From Thiocapsa sp. (GTDB taxonomy: Bacteria; Pseudomonadota; Gammaproteobacteria; Chromatiales; Chromatiaceae): a stretch of DNA of 64,000 nt. Where the stretch lies: contig NZ_CP073760.1 in NCBI RefSeq assembly GCF_018399035.1, forward strand, positions 5,518,501-5,582,500, in the 5' to 3' direction. Numbering within the stretch: position 1 is the stretch's first letter; each line of letters starts with the position of its first letter. Of this stretch, positions 1-9,506 are shown in pieces. A model generated the notes under the pieces. It was not told the DNA's origin. It did no database searches and saw only the letters and a list, made by a program, of their open reading frames with translations. The translations under genes were made by a program, and so were the position numbers.

Positions 1-312
1 GTCATCCTTGTGAAGGCCCAGTTCTTGGCCGATCTGCCGGTTGGACAGGTTCAAGCCCATGAAATACAGGCATAACACCCAGGTTCGCAGTGGCTGATGA
101 TGGCCGGCCAGAATCGTCTCGCTCAAATCATCGAACCAGCGCCCGCAGTCCTTGCAGCGGTACTTCTGCCGCTCGGGTTGCGTCGGATCCCGACCTTGCT
201 TGTTGATCTCGGCCGAGGCGCAGTGCACGCAGCGCACCCCCTCGGGCCAACGCAGGGCACGGACGGTCTCGAAACATTTGGCGTCGTCGACGAGATTCTG
301 GATGTTCAACAT
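1..312 (-). CDS. IS1595-family transposase, N-terminal part (runs off the window)
   Basis: 104 codons are open from an ATG at 312 to the first base of the window, so the gene continues to the left. The translation begins MLNIQNLVDDAKCFETVRAL and has the zinc-ribbon layout of IS1595-type transposases: CVHC near residue 25, YRCKDCGRWF near residues 50-59, then a helix-turn-helix-like stretch (LNLSNRQIGQELGLHKDD). In the family this ribbon and helix precede a DDE/ISXO2-like catalytic domain, which lies outside the window. Whether the gene is intact cannot be judged. Family assignment is by recognition of the ribbon pattern. Confidence 0.72.
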   Translation of the reverse strand, partial: MLNIQNLVDDAKCFETVRALRWPEGVRCVHCASAEINKQGRDPTQPERQKYRCKDCGRWFDDLSETILAGHHQPLRTWVLCLYFMGLNLSNRQIGQELGLHKDD

Positions 313-592
313 GGGGCGCACTGCCTGGCCACTTCGAAAGGGACAGTATTCTACCCCCACGGCCCGCCTCGTGCTGCATCCAGTGCTCTCCAAGGCTCCC
401 CGCCTCGACTCTGTCGGGAACTGTCTGGAATGCATAAAGAGGCTAAAAAATATGCAATATTAAACCGTGCATCCACCGATCCGATAGCTGTTGATGGAGC
501 ATGAGCAGCAGGAGGAGCGCCGCCAAGCTGCGATCCGGATCTCTCCAGAACCGCCGCCCACCCGATAAAGAAACGTTGCGCTGGCTCACGGT
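313..592. other. intergenic stretch without a convincing gene
   Basis: No open frame here reads like protein. There is a short AT-rich patch near 440-465, within a GC-rich surround, which could hold the promoter of the leftward transposase. The stretch ends exactly where a copied piece of groEL begins. Confidence 0.5.
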
Positions 593-759
593 GCGGCGCC
601 CTTCTCCTTCTTGGACTCATCCGCCACCATGGCTTCGGTGGTGATCATCAAGCCGGCGATCGACGCGGCGTTTTGAAGCGCCGTGCGGGTCACCTTGGTC
701 GGATCGATGATGCCCCTGCCCATCATGTCGCCATACTCGCCGGTGGCTGCGTTGTAGCC
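593..759 (-). pseudogene. duplicated 3' fragment of groEL
   Basis: About 167 bp match 1951-2117 of the intact groEL gene at a constant offset of 1358 bp, with only a few differences. The encoded scrap reads GYNAATGEYGDMM...GIIDPTKVTRTALQNA and ends in the KKEKGAA tail region. One visible change is MMDMG to MMGRG. Homology stops abruptly at both ends, so there is no chaperonin domain and no start. It is a duplication relic, probably from recombination or IS activity near the transposase to its left. Confidence 0.85.
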
Positions 760-876
760 TGGCGGTGACCTCAGGAACCGCATCGCTTGCCAACGGTGGC
801 CGGCGGGTTCCCGCGAGCGTTGCGGTGCGTGCTTCACCGCATCCTACGAACTGCCCACTCCCGTTGACGATATGCC

Positions 877-893
877 AACTGTAGTTTACAGTT
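877..893 (+). promoter_or_regulatory. palindromic operator in front of the toxin-antitoxin pair
   Basis: A perfect inverted repeat AACTGTA-GTT-TACAGTT ends six bases before the toxin ATG at 899. Antitoxins of HigA/RelB type usually repress their own operon by binding such a palindrome over the promoter or start. The role is inferred from position and symmetry; no binding data exist. Confidence 0.6.
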
Positions 894-898
894 TGCGC

Positions 899-1195
899 AT
901 GTTCGAGATCCTTAAAACCGACACCTTCGATCGCTGGTTGAGCAGCCTGCGCGACCGTCAAGCCGTCGCCAGGATCAACGCCAGGCTGCGCAACGCAACA
1001 CACGGCAACCTCGGGGATTGCGCGCCGGTCGGAGAAGGCGTCTCGGAGATGCGAATCTTCTATGGGCCGGGCTACCGGCTGTATTTCACCCGCCGGGGCG
1101 AGGCGTTGATCGTGCTGCTGTGCGGCGGAGAGAAAGCCACGCAACAGCGCGACATCGAGCGCGCCAAAGCCCTGGCCGCAACCTGGAGCGATTGA
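899..1195 (+). CDS. RelE/HigB-type toxin (Gp49-like addiction module killer)
   Basis: 98-residue protein beginning MFEILKTDTFDRWLSSLRDR. It has the layout of the small phage Gp49-like/HigB toxins: N-terminal helices with RDRQAVARINARL, then the strand pattern GVSEMRIFYGPGYRLYF and VLLCGGEKATQQRDIERAK. Family members are mRNA interferases that cleave transcripts on the ribosome, and the C-terminal GGxKxxQxxDI motif is their usual hallmark. ATG 899 is preferred over an in-frame ATG at 872 because the operator palindrome lies between them. The antitoxin follows after 3 bp, the toxin-first order typical of higBA. Confidence 0.85.
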   Translation: MFEILKTDTFDRWLSSLRDRQAVARINARLRNATHGNLGDCAPVGEGVSEMRIFYGPGYRLYFTRRGEALIVLLCGGEKATQQRDIERAKALAATWSD

Positions 1196-1198
1196 GTC

Positions 1199-1552
1199 AT
1201 GAGCGAGCGCGTCACCCGTTGGGACAGTGCCGACTACCTGGACACCGAGGAGGACATCCGTCTCTACCTGCAAGCCTGCATCGAAGAGGATCCGGGCGAC
1301 GGCGCGCTGATCCGCTCCGCCCTTGGCGACATCTCCCGCGCGCGCAACTTCAGCGCCCTGGCGCGCGAGGTCGGCGTGAGCCGCGAAGGGTTGCGCAAGG
1401 CGCTGGGACCGGACGGCAACCCCTCCTTTGCCCTGGTGCTCAAGATGAGCCGGGCACTGGGCCTGCACCTGACGTTGACGCCGGGGAGCGGTCATGCCGA
1501 GCCTCCCATGCCTTGCGCGACAGCACCTGGCCCCACGCCGTCCGCGCCGTGA
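1199..1552 (+). CDS. HigA-like antitoxin (Cro/CI-type helix-turn-helix)
   Basis: 117-residue protein directly after the toxin. Residues about 12-100 match the addiction-module antidote family: a DYLDTEEDIRLYLQA start, then the helix-turn-helix SALAREVGVSREGLRKALGP and the NPSFALVLKMSRALGL motif. It should neutralise the toxin and bind the upstream palindrome. Family members usually end around residue 100 after the LTLTP strand. Here a Pro/Ala-rich tail (GSGHAEPPMP onward) follows, suggesting that the original 3' end was replaced when sequence beyond about 1490 was joined on. Confidence 0.85.
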   Translation: MSERVTRWDSADYLDTEEDIRLYLQACIEEDPGDGALIRSALGDISRARNFSALAREVGVSREGLRKALGPDGNPSFALVLKMSRALGLHLTLTPGSGHAEPPMPCATAPGPTPSAP

Positions 1553-1661
1553 TCTTGTCCACGGTACGCAGATGCACGCCAAACGTCGCCGCGATGTCCG
1601 CATTGCGCAATGTCCGCGCATCCGTGATCAGCCGCTCGTAAATGCCTGAGGTAATGGACAA
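1493..1661 (-). pseudogene. helix-turn-helix protein fragment
   Basis: The minus frame beginning at 1661 reads MSITSGIYERLITDART and then NADIAATFGVHLRTVDKITA, a plausible helix-turn-helix followed by TAWGQVLS. It is only about 55 residues long and then runs into the 3' end of the antitoxin gene on the other strand. I read it as a remnant of a DNA-binding protein; the family is not recognised. Confidence 0.3.
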
Positions 1662-1802
1662 ACTCGGTCCTTCTCTTGCACGTTCACGCCGTCAACGCCG
1701 CCGCTGCGGGCAAGCCCGAGGTCCGGTCTAATTCGGTGCTCAGCCGATTTCTGGCGCGTTTCTGAGGGCGCGCGCCGGGTTCTGTCGGTTCCTGGAACCG
1801 GA

Positions 1803-1834
1803 ACGACAAAGGAGCCTTGCGGCTCCTTTGTCGT
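1803..1834 (-). terminator. hairpin terminator of the groESL operon
   Basis: A 14-bp perfect stem (1803-1816 with 1821-1834) around a 4-base loop lies about 80 bp past the groEL stop. The descending arm on the groEL strand contains a CTTT run. There is no long U-tract, so termination may be partial. The position fits the end of the operon. Confidence 0.65.
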
Positions 1835-1913
1835 GGGTCGATCGCCTTTGCCGAGACAGGGTCCGATACGAGACGGCGCTCGCATCGGACCGGGCATCGG
1901 CTTCGCGACGGCT

Positions 1914-3545
<1,632 letters not shown>

Positions 3546-3602
3546 GGATGGCTTGCCTCGGTAAAGCGAAATGGGGGTGTGGCGGACGCGGGCGGTTGTC
3601 CG

Positions 3603-3890
3603 CTATTCGATGACGCCCATGATGTCGTCTTCGCGCATCACCAGCAGCTTCTCCTCGGAGAGCTTGACCTCGGTGCCGGAATACTTGCCGAACAACACGC
3701 GGTCGCCGACCTTCACATCCAGGCGGCGGACGTCGCCGTTGTCCAGCAGCTTGCCGTTGCCGACGGCGATGACCTCGCCTTCGATCGGCTTCTCGGCCGC
3801 CGAGTCCGGGATCAGGATGCCGCCGGCGGAGGTGCGCTCCTCCTCCTTGCGGCGAACGACGACACGGTCATGCAAAGGACGTAGGTTCAT
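3603..3890 (-). CDS. groS: co-chaperonin GroES
   Basis: 95 residues, the usual length. It starts MNLRPLHDRVVVRRKEEE and contains the mobile-loop region TSAGGILIPDSAAEKP that docks on GroEL, plus the roof and core strands (GDRVLFGKYSGTEVKL). It forms a heptameric lid on GroEL. First gene of the operon; the CIRCE element and a sigma-70-like promoter lie 55-110 bp upstream. Confidence 0.98.
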   Translation of the reverse strand: MNLRPLHDRVVVRRKEEERTSAGGILIPDSAAEKPIEGEVIAVGNGKLLDNGDVRRLDVKVGDRVLFGKYSGTEVKLSEEKLLVMREDDIMGVIE

Positions 3891-3945
3891 AAATCAGGTG
3901 ACTCCGTGAGCGATAAAACCGAAAGTTCGCGATCTCGTCGGGCTG

Positions 3946-3972
3946 TTAGCACTCGATCGGATCGAGTGCTAA
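3946..3972 (-). promoter_or_regulatory. CIRCE operator (HrcA binding site)
   Basis: A perfect TTAGCACTC-N9-GAGTGCTAA sequence upstream of groES. This is the canonical CIRCE inverted repeat bound by the heat-shock repressor HrcA, so groESL is expected to be released on heat shock. It starts directly after the predicted -10 box. Confidence 0.95.
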
Positions 3973-3973
3973 C

Positions 3974-4001
3974 AATCTAGAGAAAAATCCCAAGATGTCA
4001 A
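3974..4001 (-). promoter_or_regulatory. sigma-70-type promoter of groESL
   Basis: On the minus strand a TTGACA box (3996-4001) and a TAGATT box (3974-3979) are separated by 16 bp. The CIRCE operator begins one base downstream of the -10 box, so HrcA would cover the start site. Confidence 0.75.
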
Positions 4002-4008
4002 GCGCTGC

Positions 4009-4089
4009 TGAACCGCGTCCGGAGTCCTTCGGTCGGGCGGCGGCGATTTCGACCTCGTGTTTCTCGAGGGCTGTCGGGGTGCGCGGTTC
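4009..4089. repeat. 85-bp TRAACCGCGYC repeat unit, right end degenerate
   Basis: It begins with TGAACCGCGTCC at 4009 and ends around a weakened GCGCGGTTC at 4081-4089, giving nearly the standard unit length. It lies just upstream of the groESL promoter, and an IS terminus starts at its right edge. Confidence 0.5.
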
Positions 4090-4217
4090 CTCGACTTTGG
4101 CCATTTTTGCAGTTCCCCAGGGGAGCTGGCGGCCCACTGAGGCTTGGACGCGGCGGGACGGGCGTACGCACCATTACGCCACCCATCGCCTGTGCTATCG
4201 GTGGGACATAAAGGTGG
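4090..4217 (+). mobile_element. IS-end remnant (same inverted repeat as the IS at 26.6 kb)
   Basis: CTCGACTTTGGCCATTTTTG at 4090-4109 matches the transposase-N-terminal end of the intact IS at 26604-28331. Nothing of a transposase follows. At 4217 the hsdR homology begins on the minus strand. I infer that such an IS truncated hsdR and was later almost fully deleted. Confidence 0.55.
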
Positions 4218-6049
4218 TAGGCCGTGTCGGCGCTGACCTTGGCCGGGACCTCTTCGGCGAGCACCTTTTCGATCCGATCCTTGTCCTTCCAGTCGAGATT
4301 GCCGAACTGGTCGTTGAACGCTTTGACGATGTTGCTCAGCTGCTCCAACTCAGGCTCGGGGATGTAGCCACCACCGGTGGTCGGTACTGGACCCACCGCG
4401 CCGTCTTCGTCCGCGAGCGCGATCGCGAGGCTCGATTTCACCTCGGCACGGTAGCTGTCCATGTCGATCGCCTCGAGAATCCCCTTGGATAGATCCTCCT
4501 CCTTGGGCGCAGGGAGCTTGGGGATAAGGAAGTTGAGGAAGATCGAGAGCTTCTCCCACTCGGCATTGGAGTACGGCAGGATCGAAGCCAGAAAGCCGTA
4601 GGTGCGCACGAACGCCTTGGCCTTGCCCTTGAAGTCGACCTGGCCGTCTTCATCCAGATCGGCGTTGTAGGTGGCCACGCAGGCATCCAGGATCGGATCG
4701 AGCTTGTCCCGGTCCGCACCGCTCAGGTAGCGCCCCACCAAGTCTTCGATCTGCACCTGTGCATAGGTGTTGAAGGCGTGGAAATACTGGATCGCTCGCT
4801 GGATGCCGTTGGTAATGATCATGGCCCGCGCCTGACCGCCGATCTTGCGCTGGGCGATAACCTGCTCGTGGAAGTGCTCGACCATGATCCCGGCTTTTTC
4901 GGTGATGGCGTACTCGTGTGATTCCACGTAATGCCGCAGTTTCTTTTTGGCCTTGTTGGCGTCGAAACGCGGATCGCTCTCGACCGTCTTGACGAGCTTG
5001 TAGTAGCTCTCCACCGGCGTGTAATGCTTCAGCACATCGAGGATGAATCCTTCCTCGATCGCCTGCTTCATGGTGTAGCTGTGGAAGGGGCGGTGCTTGA
5101 TCTTGCCGTCAACCGGTGGGGCCGCCTCGCCGAAGATCTCCAGCGTCTTGTTCTTGGGCGTGGCGGTGAAGGCAAAGTAGCTGGCGTTGCCCAGCATCTT
5201 GCGGCCCTCCATGATGTTGTTGATGCGATCTTCCGTGGTCTCCTCGTCTTCCGTCATCAAGGCATCGCCATAGACCCCTCGGTCGTCCAGAACCCGATTC
5301 ATGGCGCCGGTGGATTTACCGCCCTGGCTGGAATGCGCCTCGTCGATGAGGATGGCGAAGCGGTTCTGGCGGTGCTCGCTGCCGATCTTATTGAGGACAA
5401 CTGGGAATTTCTGCACCGTGGTGATGATGATGCGCTGGACCGCGTCGAACACCGTCTGCTTGGTGAGCTTGTTCTTGAGCTCGAAGGTGGCGATGGGCAG
5501 GCCGTTGAGAAACAGGGCTAGATCGAGGGCGAGTGCCGTCCCGTCGCGGCTGTAGCGAAGCTGGCGGGTAACGCTGAACAGGTTCTTCGCGTACCGCTCG
5601 GCTGCCTTGACGTTGCCGGGGGTTGGGCTACCGTAGAAAAGCGCGACCGAGGCTGGACCATGCTTGATGCCGCTGCGCAGCACCTCAACCACGCCCCGCT
5701 TGGCGATCTCGCCCTGCAGGCGGTGCAGGAACTGGGTGCGCTTGGGGCCATCCTGGTCGATGCCGAGCGCTTGCACGGCCTCGGGCTGGGTGTCCGACAG
5801 GAAACGGAGTAGCTTGACCAGGTCGACAGCATGCTCACGGTCGTAGTCCTTTGGATCGCCCTGGATGTATCCCGCCCCCTCCACGAGCGAGGTGACGATG
5901 AGGGACTCCAGACCCTTTTCGCTGGTGTCGGTTGGCTTCATGCCGCTCTCCATCAATGACCCATCAACACGCAACGCCTTGCCAAAGCATTGCTTTACAA
6001 GACCGGCACGGCGTTTCCGGCCACGCCGATCAATTGCCCATCAATGACA

Positions 6050-7325
6050 TCAGGCCCAGTAGGGCACGTACTTCCGCTGGTTCTTCGCCGCGTCCTCGTC
6101 GAACAGCCTGATCGCGCCATCCTCGACCGCCTCGCGGATGTGGCGAGACACGGTCGCCTTGTTTCTCTCCTCCACCCCGAAACGCTCGCGCAGCGATGCG
6201 TTGGTGAGGTAGTCACGCATCACCCGCTTGAGACAAGCATGCAGGTAGCAGGCGCGGATCCGGTCCGCCTTGCTCATCTTGACGAGCGGCTGGTGGGCGA
6301 AGAGGACGGCACGGGTAAAGCCCTCGGGCACCTCGAAGCAGGGCGCGGGCAACTGGTACAGCTCGACCTGGGCCACCACCTTGTCGATGCCGCTGCCGCG
6401 CTCCTCGCAGATGCGGAAGCGGCGCATCAGGGAGGCCAGCACCTCGTTGCGCGACTTGGGCGGGGTATCGACGAAACGGCGGGTGTCGACCAGCGGCTCG
6501 CCCGGGTTGGTGATCTCCATCCGGTCGTCGAAGATCTCGACCATGGGGCCGGTGCCGGTCGCGAAGAGGTTCTGATGGATGAGCGCGTTCGCCACCAGCT
6601 CGCGCACGGCCAGCTCGGGGAACATCGGCAGGGTGCGGCGCAGCGCCTGCCCGATCACCTCGTTGGTGGGCACCAGGGTCATGATGAAGCCGATCAGCCC
6701 CTCGAAACCGCTGGCGTACCCCTTGCCGCCGGTCTGCTCGCGCAGGGTGTCGAGGCGGCCCTGCCCCTTGTAGTGAATGACCCGAATCGCCTTGCGCTTG
6801 AGGGCGGGAACTTCCTCCAGCTTCTTGGCGAAGAGGAGCGCCCCCAGGTTCGTGATGTTCCAGTCGCCGGCGTCACAGGCCTGAATCAGGTCATCCCGGG
6901 CCAGGGCCTCGAGAATCGCGCCACGGCCATCCGGTAAGGGAATCTCCAGCAGATCGAAATAGGCGGGATAGTCGAGCAGCCGCAAGACTGTTTCGCCCGA
7001 GACGCGCTCCAGCGCGATCCCGCGCTCGAAGGGAATCCGGTCGAAGATCCGCCACAGCGCGCGCTCCTTCTCCGGATAGTCCTTGAGCTTCTTCCTGTAG
7101 GAGCCGACCCGGATGTATTCTGGCCCTGGAACTGCACCGGATGCCGGCAGGCCGCGCCGATCTCCAGCAGCACCACGGGTTTGTCGTCGATCGCCAGCGC
7201 ATGGAAACGAAAGTTGATCTTGGGTTCGAGTAGCCGCAGCAGCCAGCTTTCCAACTCCTCATTGCCAACCTTGAAGGACGCGGGTTGAAAACGGGTGCCG
7301 ATGATCTCGTGGCTGGTGTCGTCGA
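6050..7325 (-). pseudogene. AlbA_2/AAA_4 (Schlafen-type) ATP-binding protein, frameshifted
   Basis: Two minus frames together give one protein. The upstream frame reads TSHEIIGTRFQPASFKVGN, then LEPKINFRFHALAIDDKPVV. After FQGQ near base 7120 homology resumes one base out of phase as EYIRVGSYRKKLKDYPEKER and runs to the stop at 6050 with NALIHQNL and EERGSGIDKVV motifs typical of the family. Restoring a single G (CAG-GAA) would repair it. The 5' end is also lost at an IS terminus at 7326. Such ATPases often sit between hsdS and hsdR in type I loci, which fits the broken hsdR next door. Confidence 0.8.
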
Positions 7326-7393
7326 CTCGACTTTGGCCATTTCCGAGCCCAGTTAGGAGCTCCGCGAAGCGCTCGGAGCGATGGTAACGGACC

Positions 7394-8971
7394 CGAATGG
7401 CACTAACTTAAGCCAAAACCGCTGTAAAAACAGTCCGTCCTGAGCGTCATCCGCAACGCGCGAGCGGCGCTCAACGCTGTTTCTTGGGGTGGCCATGTTC
7501 GCGGACCTCCTCCTGCGCGATCTTCCGCGGCTTGGTCAACAGCGGGTCGCTTTTCAGGCGCCGCTTCAAGGCGCGCGGTTCGATCCGACCGGCTCGTCGA
7601 CCTACGCGGGGTTGGGCCATCAGCACCAACAGGGCATGGATGCAGACGCTGTCGTGGGTGCCGCCGCACTGCAGTACGCAGCCCCACATCTGCACGACAT
7701 GCTTGAAGCTGAGCTGGCGCGGGATCTGGTCCGCCACCACAGCGGCCTGCGCCATCAAGAGCCGGATCAGATTGTAGGCCAAGAGGTAGACCCACAGTTC
7801 CTTGAGGGCCATCGCCGGGGTTTTGCAGCGCAGATGCTCCATGCCGAGCGTGGTCTCGAGGTTTCTCAGATCCAGCTCGACGTGCCGGCGCTGCCGGTAC
7901 AGCACCTTGAGCATGGACTTGGGGGTCGCCTTCGGGCAGAGCAGCGTGGTGACCATGATCTTGCCGCCGGCCTGAAACTCGCGCACCTTCAGAGTCGCCG
8001 GGGCTTGCGCGTATTCCTCGGGGCTCATCCAGTCGGGTCGCTTCTTCGGCTTGCTCGGCACGATCAGGTGATCGCGCGCGCCGAGCCGCTCACCGAGGCG
8101 GAAATCGGTGCTGCGCTTGCGCGCACCGTGCTGCTCGAACAGCCCGTCCACGCCGCCGCGCACCAGCTCGCAGAGCAGAAAATAGGTCGCGTAGAAGGCG
8201 TCGCCGAGAAGGATCTCCCCGCTTTGGAGGCTGTCGAGCAGCTCGCGCAGCAGCGTCTGCTCGTCGCTGCCCTTTCCCGCGCAGGGGCCGAGCGCGGCAT
8301 CGAGTACCGCCCCGGTCGCCAAACACACCAAGGCCACCAACCGTGCGATCGGAAAGCCCAGGCCGGCCTTCTGGCTGGCGGGCTGCGGATACTTGGCCTG
8401 GTTCTGCGGGGTATCGGACAAGGTCACCGTCGCGCCGTCGACCAGGCGCACCCGTCGCCCCTGCCACAGCCACCAGCCGGGCGCAGCCTTTGCCACCAAC
8501 CCCGCGGCCTCGCGCGCCAGCGTCGTGATCATCGGCAACGGCAGGCGCGTCCGGGCTTGGCAATAGGCACTGGTGTTGGTCGCGAGGGGTTCGTCGCCGT
8601 CGAGCGCACGCCGTACCGCCGCGGCGTTGACCACGGCACGGCAACTGCCGTCCTCCGAGAGCGCTTGGGTCATGAACATTGCCAGGGTCTCGGTCGGGGA
8701 GTACACCCGCTTGCGAAACGGCGGCTGGAGCGCTTCGACCCGGTCGAGCAGCTGCGGAGCGCTCAACAGGTCGAAGAATCCGCCGACATCGGTGTCGGCG
8801 ACATGGGCAAGGACGCGTTGCCGTTGCGCGGCGTGCTGGTTAGGATGCATGGGGGCTGCCGTCCGAGGTGGTGAGTTGGCTTTGGCGAGTTCAGCCTATC
8901 ACCTTGGCAGCCCCTAACCCAATCTTTTCAGGATCTTGCGACCGCACCCTTCCTTATCTTAGCGCCATTCG
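7394..8971 (-). mobile_element. complete IS4-type insertion sequence with 9-bp target duplication
   Basis: 1578 bp bounded by inverted ends beginning CGAATGGC (left) and ending GCCATTCG (right); the inner bases of the repeats are imperfect (CGAATGGCRCTAA). The 9-bp direct repeat TAACGGACC flanks it at 7385-7393 and 8972-8980, the signature of transposition. Contains one full-length transposase gene. Confidence 0.88.
7471..8850 (-). CDS. IS4-family transposase
   Basis: 459 residues, starting MHPNQHAAQRQRVLAHVADT. DDE-type transposase: the first Asp is in VRLVDGATVTLSDTP (near residue 157), the second in ILLGDAFYATYF (near 218). The third catalytic Glu lies in the IS4 signature YRQRRHVELDLRNLETTLGM (near residue 320). 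It cuts and pastes the surrounding element. The reading frame is intact and the 9-bp target duplication is perfect, so recent activity is likely. Confidence 0.93.
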   Translation of the reverse strand: MHPNQHAAQRQRVLAHVADTDVGGFFDLLSAPQLLDRVEALQPPFRKRVYSPTETLAMFMTQALSEDGSCRAVVNAAAVRRALDGDEPLATNTSAYCQARTRLPLPMITTLAREAAGLVAKAAPGWWLWQGRRVRLVDGATVTLSDTPQNQAKYPQPASQKAGLGFPIARLVALVCLATGAVLDAALGPCAGKGSDEQTLLRELLDSLQSGEILLGDAFYATYFLLCELVRGGVDGLFEQHGARKRSTDFRLGERLGARDHLIVPSKPKKRPDWMSPEEYAQAPATLKVREFQAGGKIMVTTLLCPKATPKSMLKVLYRQRRHVELDLRNLETTLGMEHLRCKTPAMALKELWVYLLAYNLIRLLMAQAAVVADQIPRQLSFKHVVQMWGCVLQCGGTHDSVCIHALLVLMAQPRVGRRAGRIEPRALKRRLKSDPLLTKPRKIAQEEVREHGHPKKQR

Positions 8972-9019
8972 TAACGGACCCGATTGATGTGGCAGCAGAG
9001 GGCAGCGGGCGGTATCGTC

Positions 9020-9375
9020 CGATGTCGACCAAAACCTCGGACCTGCCTGCGGATGTTCCCTCTGCCAGCCTCGATTGTATCTGTTCTGCAGCCCTTTAAC
9101 TGCCTGTTCACCATGCCGACCCTGGCGCATCTGCACGTCTTGCTGGCGGGAACGCTGCCGGTGCGAGCGCCGGGACACCCTGCCACGCTCCGCGGCCTGG
9201 CATCTGAAGTCCCACGCCACCTTCTCCGATTGCCTGGCCCTGGTACGGCGCACGATCTGGGCCGAAGAGAATTGCGCCAACTCACGGCCCGAGGGAGAGA
9301 TGGTCCTAATTTCCTCCTAGCGCCTGGCTCGCCTGCTGGAGCAGCTCGCGGCGACTGCCTGGATTGGCCAAAGTC
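9020..9375 (+). pseudogene. remnant of a DDE transposase with internal deletion and frameshift
   Basis: The stretch PLPASIVSVLQPF...FTMPTLAHLHVLLAGTLP matches the N-terminus of the transposase at 26766-28115. It then joins, in another frame, to SAAWHLKSHATFSDCLALVR and RTIWAEENCANS, which match that protein's C-terminus. About 330 residues in between are missing, including the catalytic acidic residues. Confidence 0.85.
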
Positions 9376-9506
9376 GTGGCGGTTCATGCGATTACGAGAT
9401 GAGGAGATTCGGAGAGCTGCGGTGTTGGGTTGCGGGTTCGGGCTTGGGCTTGGGGCGATTTGTGCGGACGCTTTCAGTCCGGGCATAGATCGAGGATGAT
9501 GACGTG

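Larger units (their letters stand above)
3998..5941 (-). pseudogene. type I restriction enzyme R subunit (HsdR), internally deleted and 3'-truncated
   Basis: The open frame starts MKPTDTSEKGLESLIV and encodes the HsdR N-terminal nuclease region, including an FELKNKLT strand typical of the PD-(D/E)xK fold. From about residue 170 (near base 5434) it jumps in frame from TKQTVFDAVQ to RIIITTVQKF. In this family those stretches are normally about 200 residues apart, and the missing part holds the Walker A motif. The DEAH box (IDEAHSSQGG) and later helicase motifs (FTATP) remain. At 4217 homology stops and the frame continues as unrelated tail. The enzyme cannot translocate DNA without Walker A, so I call it non-functional. 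No hsdM or hsdS is present. Confidence 0.85.
7326..9378 (+). mobile_element. decayed IS (relative of the IS at 26.6 kb) carrying a nested IS4-type insertion
   Basis: The left end CTCGACTTTGGCCATTT starts at 7326 and an imperfect right end (GGCCAAAGTCG) lies at 9366-9376. Between them, after removing the nested element 7394-8971, the sequence aligns with the untranslated leader and transposase of the intact IS at 26604-28331. Most of the transposase is deleted. So an old copy decayed and later received another IS. Confidence 0.7.
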
